Shown: positions 5,734-8,264 of the stretch, piece after piece
How positions within the stretch are numbered: position 1 is the first letter of the stretch
Layout: each line of letters begins with the position of its first letter
Assembly: GCA_027057815.1 (NCBI GenBank)
Contig: JALURD010000233.1
Coordinates: 1-8,264 of the forward strand
Direction: 5' to 3'
DNA from: Acidilobaceae archaeon
GTDB lineage: Archaea > Thermoproteota > Thermoprotei_A > Sulfolobales > Acidilobaceae
DNA length: 8,264 nt
Notes under the pieces: model-generated
The model's input: only the letters and a program-made list of their open reading frames with translations
Told to the model about the DNA's origin: nothing
Database searches by the model: none
Position numbers and translations under genes: made by a program

Positions 5734-6453
5734 TCAGTCTTGGGGTCTGCTTGAGGCGATGCTGCTCAATGACCTATAAAGGGCTGGTAGTCTTTCACTC
5801 TTAGGAATGGATTTGAGGTCTATAACAGCCTCTATCCTGGCGGGTGGGTGCGACAATACATAGACGCGGTCGCTATACTCCGAGACAACCTCGAAGTTGT
5901 GATCCACAACTACAACAGTCTTTCCCTCCCTCTTGGCTACATTGTATAGGGACTCCATTAGGGACCTCCGTGTGGCGACGTCGAGTCCTGCCAGGGGCTC
6001 GTCGAGTAGAAGTATGTCCGGGTCAAGGACAAGTACTCTAGCTATAGCAGCCTTCCTCGCAGTGCCACCGCTCACCTCCCACGGGTACTTGTCGAGGTGC
6101 TCGACGAAATTGAGGAGTCTGGCAGCCCACTCTACCCGCCTCGCAATCTCCCTACGTGGAATCCTCCTATACAGTAGGCCCAGGGCTATGTTTTCCCGGA
6201 GCCTCTTCCAGGGAAGTAGAAGGTTGTCCTGGAATACTATCTTCACGACGCCTCGGGCCTCCACCTCCCCCTTATCAGGAGCCTCGAGTCCAGCGAGTAT
6301 CCTGAGGAGCGTTGTTTTACCCGAGCCGTTCGGGCCGACTATAGCTACGACCTCCCCCCTTCTAACTGATAGGCTCACACCCGCTAAAACAGTCAAGCCA
6401 TTGAAGCTCTTCCATATACCTCTGGCCTTGAGCGTTATGTCTCCACCCTCCAT
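5734..6453 (-). CDS. ABC transporter ATP-binding protein, NitT/TauT (SsuB/TauB) type
   Basis: The product is 239 residues. It has Walker A GPNGSGKTT (40-48), the Q-loop FQDNLLLPW (74-82), where LLPW is typical of nitrate/taurine/sulfonate-type ATPases, Walker B ILLLDEP (147-153), a D-loop LAGLD (154-158) and the switch His185 (VVDHN). The ABC signature is VSGGTARKAAIARV (127-140), unlike the common LSGGMRQRVALARA. It powers the permease encoded just upstream, with ATP hydrolysis at the inner membrane face. The ATG at 6451-6453 is preferred over the longer frame (start at 6531) because the family fold begins there and AGAGGTGA lies about 10 nt upstream. It overlaps the permease stop by 19 nt. 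ubiD begins 27 nt after its stop. Confidence 0.9.
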   Translation of the reverse strand: MEGGDITLKARGIWKSFNGLTVLAGVSLSVRRGEVVAIVGPNGSGKTTLLRILAGLEAPDKGEVEARGVVKIVFQDNLLLPWKRLRENIALGLLYRRIPRREIARRVEWAARLLNFVEHLDKYPWEVSGGTARKAAIARVLVLDPDILLLDEPLAGLDVATRRSLMESLYNVAKREGKTVVVVDHNFEVVSEYSDRVYVLSHPPARIEAVIDLKSIPKSERLPALYRSLSSIASSRPQD

Positions 6454-7235
6454 CTCGACGCCTTCACCTCTAGATGTTCTAGGACCCCCTTGTCGAGCGC
6501 TATCATTAGAGCGACCAGTAGCATACCCCAACCAAAGACTCCCTCCGGCTCGGCTAGGCTATAGTAGTTAGATATCATGAACCCTATACCCCCTGAAGCG
6601 CCGAAGGCCTCTGCCACCACGCTGATCCTCAGTGCCACGCCCAGGGCGGCCCTCGAGGCGCCAGCTAGGCTCGGAGCCAGGCTGGGTAGGAGGAAGTCTA
6701 GGAAATACCTGGATCTAGGAACCTCGAGCACTGCTGCGAGCTCTGCAAGCCTTTTGCTGGAGGATTCAAGCCCTGATACTACCGATGATAGTACTATGGG
6801 CAGTGAGACCGAGGCAGCCACTAATACAGGCGGCAACGGGCTCAGAACGCCGAAGAGCATTACAAAGACGACTATCCAAATGAGTACGGATATGCTTTGG
6901 AGGATGGTGTTTAAAGCTTTAACCAGTCCGCGCGTTGTCTCTGAGACTGTGTAAAGGAGCCCCAGACCCACAGCTACCGCGAATCCTATTGTAAAACCTG
7001 CGAAGCTCCTAGCTAATGTAACTAGGGTATTATAAGCTACCCTCGACACGCCCTCACCGTAAAGGAACCGCAGAGAAGCGATAGGGCTAGGTATAGCGTA
7101 TGGGTAGAGCAAACTCAGTGCCTGCCAGGTGGCGAGTATTAACGCCAAAGCTCCTAGCCAGCTAGCCAGAATGCCCCGCTGGCCAGGCTTTCCGGTTCTG
7201 ATGAGATGTAGCCGCCCTCCTTGGCCAGCATCCAC
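6435..7235 (-). CDS. ABC transporter permease, NitT/TauT (SsuC/TauC) type
   Basis: The product is 266 residues in the form given here, with about six hydrophobic segments. The first is followed by the family marker YAIPSP (46-51). The cytoplasmic coupling loop ELAAVLEVPRSRYFLDFLLP (165-184) and the downstream AEAFGASGGIGFMI (208-221) match SsuC/TauC-like permeases. The glycine usual in the EAA loop is Glu171 here. It would form the membrane channel with the ATPase and receive substrate from the binding protein. The start is uncertain. GTG 7233-7235 keeps a basic N-terminus before membrane segment 1 but overlaps the binding-protein gene by 82 nt. TTG 7146-7148 avoids overlap but cuts segment 1 short. 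The longest open frame starts at 7307. Confidence 0.85.
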   Translation of the reverse strand: MDAGQGGRLHLIRTGKPGQRGILASWLGALALILATWQALSLLYPYAIPSPIASLRFLYGEGVSRVAYNTLVTLARSFAGFTIGFAVAVGLGLLYTVSETTRGLVKALNTILQSISVLIWIVVFVMLFGVLSPLPPVLVAASVSLPIVLSSVVSGLESSSKRLAELAAVLEVPRSRYFLDFLLPSLAPSLAGASRAALGVALRISVVAEAFGASGGIGFMISNYYSLAEPEGVFGWGMLLVALMIALDKGVLEHLEVKASRWRVET

Positions 7236-8158
7236 ACTGCTATGGAGTTGTCTACCATCTCTTTTGTCAGATACGTTGCCTCTTCCATCTTGAGCCTCTC
7301 CCAGCAAAGCCTGGCAGCCTCCTCGCTTAGCCCATACTGCTCCGTCAGAATGCGCTTGGCTAGGTCACTATTAGAATTCCACAGCTTAGCAGCCTCACTC
7401 CTAGCCTTCAGTAGCTTCTCGACTAGTTCCTTGTTGGCATTAGCCCAGTCAGCCCTGGCCGCGTAGACTATCATTACCCCATTATTGCCCACATGGCCCT
7501 CCCACCTACTCCACAGGTTCTGGTACGTGACTAGAATCCTACCGCCGTAGTCCGCAACTAGTTGGGAGACGAATGGCTCCCAAATGACTACAGCGTCTAC
7601 TTCACCCTTTTTGAACGCGTCCACCAGCTGCGGGGGTGGAGCGTTTACAACTAGCTCATCCACGTCGACGCCGTAGAGGGACTTCATGTAGGCACGAAAC
7701 ATTGCATAGGTGCCTGTAGGTTTGAAAGCGCCTATAGTGGCGTTGTTAAAGAGGTCCTCAACTTTAACTATAGCAGTTCCACTCCTTATAACGACGGCCT
7801 GGTTCTGGTAGAAGTCAACCGCAAGTACCACTATGTCTGAGCCCTTCTCCCTGAGTTTAGCTACAAATTCTACTGGTATAATTGCAACATCAATGTCTCC
7901 ATGGGTTAATGCATTGGCTAAGTCTAAAGTACTGGTGAAGAGAATAACCTCAGCTTTGAAGCCATACTTTTCGTCTAGAGCTTCGGCCTTTATCACATCC
8001 AAGCTAGATATTCCACCCCTCAGGGTACCTATCTTAATTAGAGGAGCTTCTTCAACAGAAGTCCCTTGCTGGCTATACATTATTAGGAAGTTGATGCCAG
8101 CAATCACTGATACAACAACTATAATAGCCACTATCACAGCAATGTACTTGATCTCCAC
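7154..8158 (-). CDS. ABC transporter substrate-binding protein, NitT/TauT/NMT1-like, membrane-anchored
   Basis: The product is 334 residues. A hydrophobic helix at about 5-28 (YIAVIVAIIVVVSVIAGINF) with no lipobox cysteine suggests an uncleaved membrane anchor, common for crenarchaeal binding proteins. The outside domain has the periplasmic-binding-protein type II pattern of the TauA/SsuA/NMT1 group: IKIGTLRGG near the start, GDIDVAIIP (87-95), FKPTGTYAMF (145-154), and the hinge-like FKKGEVDAVVIWEP (182-195). The ligand cannot be read from the sequence; the group takes sulfonates, nitrate, aromatic acids, thiamine pyrimidines and others. The GTG at 8156-8158 is chosen because GGGTGG lies 5 nt upstream and the TATA box at 8201-8209 would initiate transcription after the longer candidate GTG at 8191. 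It is the first gene of the five-gene operon, behind a perfect inverted repeat. Confidence 0.87.
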   Translation of the reverse strand: MEIKYIAVIVAIIVVVSVIAGINFLIMYSQQGTSVEEAPLIKIGTLRGGISSLDVIKAEALDEKYGFKAEVILFTSTLDLANALTHGDIDVAIIPVEFVAKLREKGSDIVVLAVDFYQNQAVVIRSGTAIVKVEDLFNNATIGAFKPTGTYAMFRAYMKSLYGVDVDELVVNAPPPQLVDAFKKGEVDAVVIWEPFVSQLVADYGGRILVTYQNLWSRWEGHVGNNGVMIVYAARADWANANKELVEKLLKARSEAAKLWNSNSDLAKRILTEQYGLSEEAARLCWERLKMEEATYLTKEMVDNSIAVWMLAKEGGYISSEPESLASGAFWLAG

Positions 8159-8159
8159 A

Positions 8160-8181
8160 TGCACCACCCTCGAGTGGTGCA
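8160..8181. promoter_or_regulatory. Perfect inverted repeat (8-bp arms) at the operon head: operator or 5'-UTR hairpin
   Basis: TGCACCAC and GTGGTGCA are exact reverse complements separated by 6 nt. The element lies one base before the preferred GTG start, covers the predicted transcription start (about 8178) and includes most of the GGGTGGTG ribosome-binding sequence. A repressor bound here would block initiation; as RNA, the same bases could form a hairpin hiding the ribosome-binding site. Confidence 0.6.
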
Positions 8182-8200
8182 GTGGGAGCACGAGCGGGGA

Positions 8201-8209
8201 AATTAAAGG
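8201..8209 (-). promoter_or_regulatory. TATA-type promoter of the ABC transporter-ubiD-ubiA operon
   Basis: CCTTTAATT on the minus strand is centred about 27 nt before the predicted initiation point near 8178. A second box, TTTAAAG within 8233-8239, is nearly symmetric. It could act in either direction, serving this operon or a gene to the right of the window. Confidence 0.5.
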
Positions 8210-8264
8210 TTGACCGAGTAGCTCAGAATATACTTTAAACTCGTTATGGGGTCTCCCTGTCAGC

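Noticed and set aside
5933..6571. A 212-codon plus-strand open frame opposite the ABC ATPase and permease end
   Set aside because: It is antisense to genes with complete Walker, Q-loop and permease motifs. Its translation is Ser/Pro/Arg-rich with no domain, as expected for a shadow frame.
7833..8213. A 126-codon plus-strand frame over the binding-protein gene start
   Set aside because: It is antisense to the hydrophobic anchor and binding-protein domain, and its composition is that of a complementary-strand shadow.
8213..8227. GAGTAGCTCAG resembling a tRNA D-arm/A-box
   Set aside because: No matching acceptor stem, anticodon arm or T-arm can be assembled around it, and it lies in the promoter region beside TTTAAA boxes.

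Overview
The window looks like chromosomal DNA from a thermophilic crenarchaeon, most likely of the Desulfurococcales/Pyrodictiaceae type. The evidence is compact, moderately GC-rich coding with many AGG/AGA arginine and ATA isoleucine codons, AT-rich TATA-type promoters, purine-rich Shine-Dalgarno sites (GGAGG, GGGAGGTG), and frequent GTG and TTG starts. It also carries archaeal families: a beta-RFAP synthase (MptG), an archaeal UbiD/UbiA pair and an SDH-type membrane protease. The exact genus is an inference. I saw no rRNA, tRNA, CRISPR array, insertion sequence or prophage.

Left part (1-3307), small separate transcription units. A 3'-truncated gene for beta-ribofuranosylaminobenzene 5'-phosphate synthase (GHMP-kinase fold, tetrahydromethanopterin pathway) runs off the left edge on the minus strand. 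Divergent from it is a small zinc-ribbon protein that contains a perfect 21-bp palindrome. A short ribbon-helix-helix regulator follows, preceded by helically phased GTGTT repeats. After an AT-rich gap, an ASCH-domain protein (minus) and a membrane-anchored SDH/SppA-like serine protease (plus) diverge from a shared, repeat-containing promoter region.

Right part (3339-8264), one long minus-strand operon read from right to left. The order is substrate-binding protein, permease and ATPase of a NitT/TauT-type ABC importer, then a UbiD-family prenyl-FMN decarboxylase, then a UbiA-family polyprenyltransferase. Gaps are tiny or the genes overlap. A single promoter lies at the right end, and a perfect inverted repeat with 8-bp arms sits between the TATA box and the first start codon, overlapping its ribosome-binding site.

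The operon couples uptake of an unknown small molecule to two isoprenoid-type enzymes. UbiD may be the anhydromevalonate-phosphate decarboxylase of the archaeal mevalonate pathway, or an aromatic-acid decarboxylase acting with UbiA on a prenylated aromatic. The unusual points are this transporter-UbiD-UbiA coupling, the operator or RNA hairpin at its head, and the intragenic palindrome in the zinc-ribbon gene. The coding functions themselves fall in known families.
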